A stretch of 64,000 nt of DNA from UBA5239 sp040394635. GTDB lineage: Bacteria; Verrucomicrobiota; Lentisphaeria; Victivallales; Victivallaceae. The notes beneath the pieces were generated by a model. It was not told where the DNA came from. It saw only the letters and a program-made list of their open reading frames with translations, and searched no databases. Each line of letters begins with the position of its first letter. Position 1 is the first letter of the stretch. The position numbers were made by a program, and so were the translations under genes. Positions 1-7,873 of this stretch are shown piece by piece. The stretch spans positions 17,231-81,230 of the forward strand of contig JBEBRW010000018.1 of the NCBI GenBank assembly GCA_040394635.1, written 5' to 3'.

Positions 1-113
1 AGGAGCGGGGTCGTGATCATGAACACGATCAGCAGCATGAAGGTCAGGTCCAGCAACGGTGTAACGTTGATCTGGTCCATGGTACCTTTTTTAACTCGGG
101 GGCGTCTGGCCAT
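1..113 (-). CDS. ExbD/TolR-family biopolymer transport protein (partial, 5' end only)
   Basis: Only the first 37 codons lie in the window; the gene runs off the left edge. It begins at the ATG complementary to 111-113, with a perfect AGGAGG (complement of 121-126) seven bases upstream. The peptide starts MARRPRVKKGTMDQINVTPL and enters a hydrophobic helix (LDLTFMLLIVFMIT). The NVTPLLDLTFMLLIVF layout is the ExbD/TolR N-terminal anchor, including the conserved Asp inside the membrane helix that carries protons. It follows the ExbB/TolQ gene by 15 bases, so the two form a proton-driven energising unit at the inner membrane. The sequence does not decide between ExbD (TonB energising) and TolR (envelope constriction). 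Confidence 0.88.
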   Translation of the reverse strand, partial: MARRPRVKKGTMDQINVTPLLDLTFMLLIVFMITTPL

Positions 114-128
114 TTTCGAGCCTCCTGA

Positions 129-1172
129 TCAGGAATTCAGCAGATTGGGCTGTACCGAGGATTGATCGTTCTCGGAAGCCGGCGCGGGGTTCGGCACAAA
201 CACGGTCTGGGCCAGCGGACGCTGAGCCTGCTGTTGTGGCTGCTGAACCTGTTGAACCGGCTGCTGATATTGCTGCACCTGGGGCTGTTGATACTGCGGT
301 TGCGCCTGGGGCTGCTGAACCTGCGGCGGAGGCGTGTATACCGGCTGCTGGACAACCTGCTGCGGCTGTTGATACTGTACCTGCTGGACGGGCTGCTGCT
401 GGCGGACCGGTGCCGCCGGTGCGGCGGGCTTTTCCAGCTCGTATTCGGTCTGTTCGACTTTCAGCTGGGCCAGGAGCTGGTCGGCGAAGTCTTCGAGGTC
501 GGTGATCTGCGAGGTGATCGAAGCGGTGAGCAGGTTGTAACCGATCAGCGACGGGATCGCCACGATCAGGCCGGCCACGGTGGTGAGCAGCGCTCCGGCC
601 ACCCCGGGCGCCAGCGCGCTGATTTCGGCGCGGCCCTTTTCCGCCAGCGAACAGAAGGCGAGCATCACCCCCCACACCGTACCGAACAATCCGAAGAACG
701 GCGCGGCGCTGACGCAAGTCGCCAGGAAGCCCATGCGGGTCTCGAGAATCTTGATCTGGTCGGACATTTCCTTGTCGACGGCGGCGCGGATCACGGCCAG
801 CTGCGGCTCGGTCAGCGCCTTGTCGGGCTTGCGGCCCATCTGAATCATGCTGGCGAGCTGGGCGTCGCTGGCGCCATGGAACTCGGAAATCTTGACCATG
901 GCGGCGTTGTAAATGCTGGCGGCGGGACCGACGCTCTTTTTGGCGTCATTGATCGACATCAGGAAATAGCGTTTTTTGCCGAAGCCGCGGATGAAGTCGG
1001 ACGAGTTATCGCCCATGCGCTTGATGGAGATCCATTTTTCGAGCATGATCGACCACGCCACAATGGAGCCGAGCAACAGGAAAATAACGATGGCTTTGCC
1101 GCATAAATCGCTGCTGGTAAAAGCATAATAAACGCCGGAACTGGCAAGGACTGGCAACGAAGAAATGAACAT
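129..1172 (-). CDS. ExbB/TolQ/MotA-family proton channel protein with long Gln/Pro-rich C-terminal tail
   Basis: Inner-membrane proton channel partner of the ExbD/TolR gene that follows. Start chosen at the ATG complementary to 1170-1172 because AGGAGGT lies seven bases upstream; the longer frame would add 15 residues without a ribosome site. Length 347 residues. Membrane segments are near 24-45, 147-172 and 187-214; the latter two hold the family signature (MGFLATCVSAAPFFGLFGTV and the GVAGALLTTVAGLIVAIPSL region). A typical ExbB/TolQ ends shortly after the third helix. Here about 98 further residues (from about 249) are almost entirely Gln, Pro, Val, Tyr and Ala, in QQPQ/QQPVQQVQ-type repeats. 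Family certain; the tail's function is unknown. Confidence 0.92.
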   Translation of the reverse strand: MFISSLPVLASSGVYYAFTSSDLCGKAIVIFLLLGSIVAWSIMLEKWISIKRMGDNSSDFIRGFGKKRYFLMSINDAKKSVGPAASIYNAAMVKISEFHGASDAQLASMIQMGRKPDKALTEPQLAVIRAAVDKEMSDQIKILETRMGFLATCVSAAPFFGLFGTVWGVMLAFCSLAEKGRAEISALAPGVAGALLTTVAGLIVAIPSLIGYNLLTASITSQITDLEDFADQLLAQLKVEQTEYELEKPAAPAAPVRQQQPVQQVQYQQPQQVVQQPVYTPPPQVQQPQAQPQYQQPQVQQYQQPVQQVQQPQQQAQRPLAQTVFVPNPAPASENDQSSVQPNLLNS

Positions 1173-1317
1173 TTGAAAATACCTCCTGAAAAGTCTGAAA
1201 TTGATTATCAGATACAATAGCAGAATATTATAAATATTCGAATCGAATTCGCCATTTTTACAACAATTTTACAATTGCTTTTGAAAACTAATTTGCAGCT
1301 TTTTGTAGACAAGGGTA

Positions 1318-1345
1318 TTGACATTTTATTCAAAGGTTATATACT
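1318..1345 (+). promoter_or_regulatory. sigma-70-type promoter for the 1370 operon
   Basis: TTGACA (1318-1323), 16-base spacer, TATACT (1340-1345), then a GAAGGTG ribosome site about 13 bases before the ATG at 1370. Spacer is one base short of ideal. It lies in the divergent region between the ExbB gene and the 1370-7150 operon. Confidence 0.6.
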
Positions 1346-1369
1346 ATATATACAAATGAAGGTGATTCA

Positions 1370-2317
1370 ATGAAAATAAATGGTTTGTTCATCCTCGTGA
1401 TTTCGATGATTCTGATGTTTCCGTCATGGGGAAACGACAAAGTCCGGGAGAGTGAAATCGCCGGAGCCGCCAAACAACTGTCGGAAGGGGCCGCCATGGC
1501 CCGGCGCAAAGCCGCCCGCACCTTGGCCGAACTTGGAGCCCCCGCTGCTGCGGAACTGAAAAAAGCGGCGGACAACGACGATTACATGGTCCGGGCCACA
1601 GCGATCAAGGCCCTGGCCGATATTGATGCCGCCGGAAACCAGAAGTTATTCCTGACCAAAACCGGCGACCTCAGTGACGTCGTCCGACTGCAGGCCGTGA
1701 AGGCGCTTGCGTGCATCAAACCCCTGACGAAGGAGCTTGATGCCGTGTTCCGTAAAATGCGTACCGATTCCTCGCAAATGGTTCGCGACGAAGCGAACAA
1801 TGCGCTGTGGCCGTTTCATCGCGACAATATCGGCATCCGCAACCGGGTCGATTACGACTACGAGGTCACGATGATCAAGGAAATTCCGCTGCCGTTGAAG
1901 GGCTGGAAGTTCAAGACCGATTTGGAGCAGGAGGGGCATTTGAGCAATTACCACCGCGCGGATTTTGACGATTCGAAATGGAGCGATATCCCGATCGGCA
2001 TCAACTGGGAAGCGTGCGGTTTCGAGGATTACGACGGAGTGGCGTGGTACCGGCTGACATTTGAGCTGCCGCCAAAGCCGGAATATCTGGCCATCGAGCT
2101 GCATTTCGGTGGTGTCGACGAGGATGCGTGGGTTTGGCTGAACGATGTTTATATCGGGCAGCATGTGCTCGGCCCGGCTGGCTGGGACAAGCCATTCAAT
2201 CTCGATATTACCAAAGAAGTCAAATGGGGTCAGAAAAATCAGATCACGGTACGGGTTTATGACTCGGCTATGGCCGGCGGCATCTGGAAGCCGGTGACGG
2301 TTCAACTGTTCAATTAA
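1370..2317 (+). CDS. secreted HEAT-repeat protein with C-terminal sugar-binding-like jelly roll
   Basis: 315 residues. The N-terminus (MKINGLFILVISMILMFPSW) is a signal peptide. Residues about 25-150 are helical HEAT/armadillo-type repeats with the pattern D-x-x-x-V-R-x-x-A-x-x-A-L (DDYMVRATAIKALADI; DVVRLQAVKALACI; QMVRDEANNAL). Residues about 165-315 resemble the galactose-binding jelly-roll of GH2-type enzymes: the FDDSKW, GVAWYRLTFELP and EDAWVWLNDVYIGQH segments and a final IWKPVTVQLF strand are typical of that sugar-binding domain. No catalytic barrel is present, so this is probably a binding or scaffold protein rather than an enzyme. It lies 12 bases before the large secreted protein at 2330, implying co-transcription. 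Precise function unknown. Confidence 0.82.
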   Translation: MKINGLFILVISMILMFPSWGNDKVRESEIAGAAKQLSEGAAMARRKAARTLAELGAPAAAELKKAADNDDYMVRATAIKALADIDAAGNQKLFLTKTGDLSDVVRLQAVKALACIKPLTKELDAVFRKMRTDSSQMVRDEANNALWPFHRDNIGIRNRVDYDYEVTMIKEIPLPLKGWKFKTDLEQEGHLSNYHRADFDDSKWSDIPIGINWEACGFEDYDGVAWYRLTFELPPKPEYLAIELHFGGVDEDAWVWLNDVYIGQHVLGPAGWDKPFNLDITKEVKWGQKNQITVRVYDSAMAGGIWKPVTVQLFN

Positions 2318-2329
2318 AAGGTTACGACG

Positions 2330-5287
2330 ATGAATTTCAGAAAAACAACTTTGGTACTGTTCGGTACATTGCTGATGACGGGTATTTTCGCCGAGGATGC
2401 GGCGACGGAATCGGACGTCTCCGGATGGGACCGTACTCCGGTTTTGAGCACGGAAAATCCGCGAGTCGGCAAGAATTGTGTCCGCAGTGGTGCGATCAAG
2501 GGCAATTATCCCGGTTTCACGCTGACATTTCCGGCGAAAAATATGGAATACACCGACGCCGAAGTCACGCTGTACTGGAAAGCCGATACCAACGCCGCGC
2601 GCTGGCTCCCCGAGCTCCGGCTGCTGGATAAACAAAGCGGCGGATTTTTGCACTGGCGCCCGACCCGCGCATTCAACACGGGCAATATGGGCTGGGAAAA
2701 GGTCACCGTCCAAGTCGGCGCCATGGCCAAATATAAGGAAGTGGACCTGAAAAACATCACTGGGCTCTCCGTGGTGGGGTATCAGGTAATCTCGCCCCCG
2801 GGGGAACCGCTGTTCGAAACCGAGTTCTTCGTCGACGGGCTGGAATTTGCGCTGGAGAAAACGCTGGCAGTAACCGTCAAGGCGGAGCGTCCCTACGCAT
2901 TCCGGCGCATGAGCGGCAACGTTGAAATCCCGGTTACCGTGAGCAACGCTCCGGCCGACGCGGAACTGAAAGTCACGCTCACCGGCGAAACCAAATCCTA
3001 TCCGGTTTCCGGGGATGCGACCGTGGGCTTCAAGTTCGACACTTCGCTCAAGCCGGGTTCGTATCCGTGCCGGCTTGAATTGGCCGGTGCGTCGCAGGAT
3101 TTCGAGCTGTATATCGCACCGCGCGAGGTGCCGCACTGGATGCCGGTGGTGATGTGGGGACACGGCGAAATCGACCTCGTCCAGCCGCTGGGCTTCACCC
3201 ATAATTTCATCACCTACGTCGAGGGCGCCCGGATTTTCGAGGCCGGCGCTTCGGTACCGCCCAACAGCGAAAAAACGTACGAGAACTACGCCCGCACGTT
3301 CGATAAGGCGCTGATCAATGGTTACCATATCGCGGGATACGTCTGCCCTGGCCGATGCCTTTTCAACGCCAAATATTCGCAATTTCAGCGCGTCGAACAG
3401 AACGGCCAACCGTACTCGGACACGCACGGCAACTGCTGCGCCATGTTTCCCGAAGTACAGAAGTTCGCTTACAGTGTCGGGGTTTCCTACGCCCGGACTT
3501 ACGGCAAATTCGCTGCACTCGACCTGACCATGGTCGAGTCCGAAACGCGCGACGGTACCCGGCTCTGCTACCATCCGCACGATCTCGAGGCCTACGAGAA
3601 GGAAACCGGGCGTAAGGTGCCGATGAATGTCAAGAGTAAATTCGGCCTCAAATATACTCAGATTCCGAACTTTCCGGCCGACCGCGTGATCAAGGACGAC
3701 GATCCGATTCTACATTATCTCCAGTGGTTCTGGCAGCGCGGTGACGGCTGGAACGAAGTTTTTACTCAGACCCACAAGGGGCTTCAGACCGGCCCTCATC
3801 CAATCCCCACCTGGTACGACCCCGCGGTGCGCGTACCCAGCACGTCCGGCAGCGGCGGCAGCGTCGATTACATTTCGCAGTGGACCTATACGTATCCGGA
3901 CCCGATCAAAATCGGCAAAGCTACCGACGAGCTATTTGCTATGGCTGCGTTGAACCCCCGCGGCAACCAGCAGGTTATGAAGATGACTCAGATCATCTGG
4001 TACCGTTCACCCACTGCGCCGGTACGCAAACCCGGCGTGCACGACAATATCCCGGTGGCCGAATGGGAAACGCGGGAACCGGACGCCAAATACATCACTA
4101 TCGCGCCCGATCACCTCTCGATCGCGTTCTGGAGCATGGTTTCGCGCCCGGTACAGGGCATTATGTATCATGGGCTGTGGTCGCTGGACGATAAATGGAA
4201 GGGCAACCGCTGGTCGTATTGCTACACCAATTCCGAGACCAAAGTCGTGTTGAAAAACTTGATCGATACCGTAGTCACGCCGCTCGGTCCGACGCTGAAA
4301 CAGATCCCTGATCTGCCTGCGGACGTGGCATTTCTGCAGAGTTTCACCTCGGAAATGTTCGCCGGAGTGGGTGAATTCGGCTGGGGACACGGTTGGACCA
4401 ACGACGCCTACCAGATTTTGCGCTATGCCAGGCTGCAGCCCAAGGTGGTTTATGAGGAAAGCTTGTTGAAAGGAGCGCTGAGCGGTGTGAAGGTTCTGAC
4501 GGCGGTCAACTGTCCGGTCATCACCGCGAGCACCGCCAAAATCATGAAGCAATTCCAGCGCCAGGGCGGCATCATCATCGGCGACGAAAACCTCGCGCCG
4601 GCCATCACCCCGGACATCGTCCTGACCCGTTACAACCGCACGAAAAATTCCGACAAAGACAAGGCTGTGTTCCAGCAGAAAGCCGCCGCCCTGACGCAGG
4701 AGTTGAAAGGCTCGTATGCGCCTTATGCCGTGAGCAGCGATCCTGACATCATGGTCCGGGTCCGCCGTTACAAGGATTGCGATTACCTCTTTGTTTACAA
4801 TGACAAACGCACCTATGGCGATTATGTTGGACAGTTCGGACTGGTCATGGAAAAGGGGCTCCCGGTTTCCGGCACCGTGTCCGTGAGCAAGGCCGGTACG
4901 GTGTACGACTTGATCAACCACCAGAAAATCGACGCCGACAGCCGCAAGGGTTTCGAAGTGAAACTCGGCCCCGGCGAAGGCAAGGTCTTTATGATCAGCC
5001 CGCGTCCAATGGACAAGGTGATGCTCAGTGTTCCGGCCAGTGTTGCGCGTGGCGGTGAGGTACCGGTCGAGGTGTCGATTAATGTGACCGGAATTGTGCC
5101 GCTGCAGCTGACAGTGACCGACCCGCAGGGCGGGAAATCTGAATTCAGTGGTTATTACGGCGTGAAAGATGGCCAAATGCGTGTTATATTGAATATAGCG
5201 GCAAACGACGCTCCCGGCGAATGGCACGTCGAAGCCACGGAACTGGCTTCCGGCAAGAGTGCAGCCAAGTCGTTTACGGTAAAATAA
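2330..5287 (+). CDS. large secreted glycoside hydrolase-like protein
   Basis: 985 residues with a clear signal peptide (MNFRKTTLVLFGTLLMTGIF, then AEDA). Residues about 25-185 look like a beta-sandwich carbohydrate-binding domain (aromatic-rich strands ending in an FFVDGLEFALE edge strand), then a short Ig-like stretch to about 265. The central part, about 268-740, has the alternating strand/helix pattern and surface Trp/Tyr/His content of a TIM-barrel glycosidase (WMPVVMWGHGEIDLVQPLGF opens it). The C-terminus has two further beta domains. I cannot assign a GH family or the catalytic acids. It shares an operon with the HEAT/jelly-roll protein and, 8 bases on, the GntR/LacI regulator, pointing to a specific polysaccharide substrate. 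Coding sequence certain; enzyme class is inference. Confidence 0.8.
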   Translation: MNFRKTTLVLFGTLLMTGIFAEDAATESDVSGWDRTPVLSTENPRVGKNCVRSGAIKGNYPGFTLTFPAKNMEYTDAEVTLYWKADTNAARWLPELRLLDKQSGGFLHWRPTRAFNTGNMGWEKVTVQVGAMAKYKEVDLKNITGLSVVGYQVISPPGEPLFETEFFVDGLEFALEKTLAVTVKAERPYAFRRMSGNVEIPVTVSNAPADAELKVTLTGETKSYPVSGDATVGFKFDTSLKPGSYPCRLELAGASQDFELYIAPREVPHWMPVVMWGHGEIDLVQPLGFTHNFITYVEGARIFEAGASVPPNSEKTYENYARTFDKALINGYHIAGYVCPGRCLFNAKYSQFQRVEQNGQPYSDTHGNCCAMFPEVQKFAYSVGVSYARTYGKFAALDLTMVESETRDGTRLCYHPHDLEAYEKETGRKVPMNVKSKFGLKYTQIPNFPADRVIKDDDPILHYLQWFWQRGDGWNEVFTQTHKGLQTGPHPIPTWYDPAVRVPSTSGSGGSVDYISQWTYTYPDPIKIGKATDELFAMAALNPRGNQQVMKMTQIIWYRSPTAPVRKPGVHDNIPVAEWETREPDAKYITIAPDHLSIAFWSMVSRPVQGIMYHGLWSLDDKWKGNRWSYCYTNSETKVVLKNLIDTVVTPLGPTLKQIPDLPADVAFLQSFTSEMFAGVGEFGWGHGWTNDAYQILRYARLQPKVVYEESLLKGALSGVKVLTAVNCPVITASTAKIMKQFQRQGGIIIGDENLAPAITPDIVLTRYNRTKNSDKDKAVFQQKAAALTQELKGSYAPYAVSSDPDIMVRVRRYKDCDYLFVYNDKRTYGDYVGQFGLVMEKGLPVSGTVSVSKAGTVYDLINHQKIDADSRKGFEVKLGPGEGKVFMISPRPMDKVMLSVPASVARGGEVPVEVSINVTGIVPLQLTVTDPQGGKSEFSGYYGVKDGQMRVILNIAANDAPGEWHVEATELASGKSAAKSFTVK

Positions 5288-5294
5288 GGGATCG

Positions 5295-6440
5295 ATGATG
5301 ATCAGAGACGAACGCAACAACAGCAAGGCATATCTGGAAATCGCCAATTATCTGCGCGAGCAGATTTATTCCGGCAAGATTTCGCCAAATACCCCACTGC
5401 TCACGGAAAACGAGCTCTCGGACAAGTTCCGGGTCAGCCGCGGGCCGGTGCGGCAGGCGATGAAGTCGCTGGTGGATGAAGGGATCATCTACCGGGTGGC
5501 CGGGCGCGGCACGTTCGTTTCAGACTCCCTCTATCGTGCCAAACAGGACTCTAGCACTAAATCGCTGAATATCGCCGTGATCGTGGAAATGGAATCACTG
5601 CAGCCGCATCAGTTCCTGCTGAATATCATCGAAGGATTGAACGTCGAGGCGCAGAAAAGCTGTCCGGTCTGCAAACTCACCTATCAATTCGACGCCGACG
5701 CCGCAGAACTTTTCCGCCACACCCTGACCCGCACGGACATTGACGGTGTGATCTTCATCGCCATGCAGCCGTCGAGCATGAGTATGTTGAAAAATCTGAC
5801 CGTTACCGACGGCATGCTGCCGTTTGTCTCCCTGTTCCGCAAAATCGGCAATCCGAAGTTCAGTCAGTTCTCGGTCAATCACGAGGCGGGTTCGTTCCGG
5901 GGGACCGACTATCTGCTGAAACTCGGTCATACCCGGATTGCCGCGCTGCTGATGGCGCCGGTCACTACCCGTATCGACTCCTTCGAGCGTTTGAAAGGGT
6001 ACCGCAAAGCCTTGCAGGAAAGCGGCATCGGATTTGACGACAAACTGGTCATCGAAACCGGGCTTTCCCCCATCAGTGTCACACAGCAGCTCTCACAGTT
6101 GCTGCATGGCGCCGAGCCGCCGACCGCGCTGCTGGTGGGCGGCAACGCGCTGCTCCCCACCGTGGCGGCTGCATTGCGCAAACTTGACCTCCGGATTCCC
6201 GAGGATATCTCCGTGATCGTGTTCGACGACAGCCCCGAAGCGGCCTATTTCACGCCCCCCCTGTCGGTCATTCGCCAGCCCAGTTTCATGGTGGCGCATT
6301 ACGGACTCGAAAAACTGATGTCGATGATCCTGCTGAACGATTCGAGCCCCTGCCAGATCGAAATGAACCCGGAATTGATCATACGCGACTCCTGTGGCAA
6401 TCGGGACAAAGTAAAAAAATCATCCATTTCAAATCCATAA
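5295..6440 (+). CDS. GntR-HTH / LacI-type sensor hybrid transcriptional regulator (module A)
   Basis: 381 residues. Residues 10-75 are a GntR winged helix (YLREQIYSGKISPNTPLLTE, then ELSDKFRVSRGPVRQAMKSL and a GRGTFV wing). From about 90 the protein is a periplasmic-binding-protein/LacI-type sensor: NIAVIVEMES, GTDYLLKLGHTRIAALLMAP, RLKGYRKALQESGI and a final SVIRQPSFMVAHYGLEKL are the usual landmarks. This architecture is that of AraR-like regulators that respond to a sugar. Two consecutive ATGs (5295, 5298) are possible starts. It starts 8 bases after the secreted glycosidase-like gene and ends 17 bases before the pseudopilin, so all are probably one transcript. Confidence 0.92.
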   Translation: MMIRDERNNSKAYLEIANYLREQIYSGKISPNTPLLTENELSDKFRVSRGPVRQAMKSLVDEGIIYRVAGRGTFVSDSLYRAKQDSSTKSLNIAVIVEMESLQPHQFLLNIIEGLNVEAQKSCPVCKLTYQFDADAAELFRHTLTRTDIDGVIFIAMQPSSMSMLKNLTVTDGMLPFVSLFRKIGNPKFSQFSVNHEAGSFRGTDYLLKLGHTRIAALLMAPVTTRIDSFERLKGYRKALQESGIGFDDKLVIETGLSPISVTQQLSQLLHGAEPPTALLVGGNALLPTVAAALRKLDLRIPEDISVIVFDDSPEAAYFTPPLSVIRQPSFMVAHYGLEKLMSMILLNDSSPCQIEMNPELIIRDSCGNRDKVKKSSISNP

Positions 6441-6457
6441 TCAACGGAGAACTAAAT

Positions 6458-7150
6458 ATGAAAAAGCAAAATTTTACACTTATCGAGCTCCTTGTCGTAA
6501 TTGCGATTATTGCAATACTGTCGGCAATGCTGCTGCCGGCGCTGAACAAAGCCAGAGCCAAGGCTATGGCCATCTCCTGCACCAGCAATCTGAAAACGCT
6601 GGGCGTCGGAGGAAGTCTTTATACGGCGGACAATGACGACGTGGTGTGCCCGAGCATTCAAGTTTGCTCGCCGTTCAACCTGGCCTGGGCGCAGCGGCTC
6701 CCGGACTATGTCAACGTAAAAATGGCTTCGGGAGCAACCGAACAGGATATCCCGAAATCGGTCCTGAAATGCCCCGCCGCCAAGCCGTTCAAGGTGACTG
6801 CCACCGTCTATTGGGGCATCAACTATGTGTACAATGCCTATACTGGACACTCCTGGTACCCCGGGTTATTCGTCAAGATCACCGGCATCAAAAATCCCGG
6901 CCGCAAAATGGTTATGGCCGAGGCCCGGCAGGGCGCTGCCGGCGCGGCGACTTATTACACCGCTTCCGACACCGGAGTTGACGGCGGCAACTGCTACATG
7001 GACACCGGGATGATTCACGGTGGTACCGGCTGTAATTTCCTGTGGTTTGATGGCCACGTCACCTACGAAAGGAAGGAAGATTGGGACAAGCGCAACTGGA
7101 AGGACGACGGCAACGACCTCGGCTGGTGGGAAGTCCGCAAAAGCCTCTGA
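6458..7150 (+). CDS. type IV pseudopilin-like protein (DUF1559-like), module A
   Basis: 230 residues. Prepilin signal MKKQN is followed by FTLIELLVVIAIIAIL, the hydrophobic N-terminal helix of type IV pilins and type II pseudopilins, with Glu at mature position 5. The residue before the cleavage point is Asn, not the usual Gly. The helix continues as AMLLPALNKARAKAMAISC, and the globular part ends in a HGG...NFLWFDGHVTYE motif, the family's C-terminal DGHV signature. A GGAG ribosome site precedes the ATG. It would be processed by a prepilin peptidase and anchored in the inner membrane. The role is unproven; co-location with a sugar regulator and secreted glycosidase suggests uptake or secretion related to glycans. 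Confidence 0.93.
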   Translation: MKKQNFTLIELLVVIAIIAILSAMLLPALNKARAKAMAISCTSNLKTLGVGGSLYTADNDDVVCPSIQVCSPFNLAWAQRLPDYVNVKMASGATEQDIPKSVLKCPAAKPFKVTATVYWGINYVYNAYTGHSWYPGLFVKITGIKNPGRKMVMAEARQGAAGAATYYTASDTGVDGGNCYMDTGMIHGGTGCNFLWFDGHVTYERKEDWDKRNWKDDGNDLGWWEVRKSL

Positions 7151-7209
7151 CCTCCGATTTGATATTTTCCCGCACCGGTGCTAAGTTATGGTAAAACACA
7201 GGTGAAACC

Positions 7210-7740
7210 ATGACTTTTCTGGAACTGACGAAAAAGCGTTTGAGCTGCCGTTCTTATCTCGACAAACCGGTGCCGAGTGAGGCGCTGGCGTATTGCCTGG
7301 AGGCGGCGCAAGTGGCCCCCTCGGCGTGCAATCAGCAGCCGTGGCGCTTCATTGTGGTAGAGACCCCCGAACTGCGCGCCGAACTCAGCCGACACGCCCT
7401 GTTGCCCGGCATCCCGATGCCGTGGGTGGCAACCGCGCCGGTGATCGTGGTGCTGTGTGCGAAGAAATCGCTGGCGGTACATGGTATCGCGGCAATGGTT
7501 TCCGGGGTGCATTACCACCTGATCGACCTCGGTATCGCAGGCGAACACCTGGTACTGGCAGCTGAGGAACAGGGGCTGGGCTCCTGCTGGATCGGCTGGT
7601 TCAGGGCCAAGGCCGTCCGCAAAATCTTGAACCTGCCGCGTGGCCTCGAACCGCTCTCGCTGATCACCCTCGGTTATCCCGACAAACACCCCGAGCCGAC
7701 CTCCCGCAAATCCCTCTCCGAAATCGCCGAATTCCGGTAA
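7210..7740 (+). CDS. nitroreductase-family FMN-dependent oxidoreductase
   Basis: 176 residues, the usual short nitroreductase length. FMN-binding landmarks: RLSCRSYLDKPVP near the start (Arg residues contact the FMN phosphate), APSACNQQPWRFIVV at about 37-51, and GIAGEHLVLAAEEQGLGSCWIG at about 114-135, with a closing LGYPDKHP. These enzymes use NAD(P)H to reduce nitro compounds, quinones, flavins or enoates; the substrate cannot be read here. The start ATG has a CAGGTG ribosome site. It is the last plus-strand gene before a convergent region full of stem-loops. Confidence 0.92.
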   Translation: MTFLELTKKRLSCRSYLDKPVPSEALAYCLEAAQVAPSACNQQPWRFIVVETPELRAELSRHALLPGIPMPWVATAPVIVVLCAKKSLAVHGIAAMVSGVHYHLIDLGIAGEHLVLAAEEQGLGSCWIGWFRAKAVRKILNLPRGLEPLSLITLGYPDKHPEPTSRKSLSEIAEFR

Positions 7741-7754
7741 TTTTCCGGCGGATT

Positions 7755-7865
7755 CTCAAGGCGGTCAGCCTTGAGTGCGAATGTGCATATCCCCCAAAAA
7801 ATACTCCGCGCCGGGTCGCACCCGGACGCGGTCCAGCGGCGGAACGCTGGTCGCCCAACGGGCGA
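7755..7865. repeat. four consecutive stem-loops in the convergent gap
   Basis: Between convergent stop codons there are four perfect or near-perfect stem-loops: CTCAAGGC/GCCTTGAG (7755-7775); CCGCGCCGGGT/ACCCGG-A-CGCGG with a CGC loop (7806-7831); CCAGCG/CGCTGG (7833-7850); TCGCCC-AAC-GGGCGA (7851-7865). The last three are separated by at most one base. The block may be a composite terminator, a structured 3' end or a mobile repeat. Confidence 0.7.
7796..7831 (-). terminator. rho-independent terminator for the minus-strand fusion gene
   Basis: Read on the minus strand, the GC-rich stem 7831-7806 (11 base pairs, one bulge, GCG loop) is followed by AGTATTTTTT (complement of 7805-7796), a classical terminator. 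It lies about 40 bases after the stop of the 7874-9817 gene, with two smaller hairpins between. Confidence 0.7.
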
Positions 7866-7873
7866 AACTTTAC

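Noticed and set aside
1646..3580. 644-codon minus-strand open frame
   Set aside because: It covers two well-supported plus-strand genes with signal peptides and ribosome sites, has no recognisable domain, and its composition (Arg/His/Gly rich) is that of an antisense shadow.
7755..7865. tRNA-like or attC site
   Set aside because: Stems do not form a cloverleaf with T-loop or CCA acceptor, and no integron core sites or cassette genes are seen.
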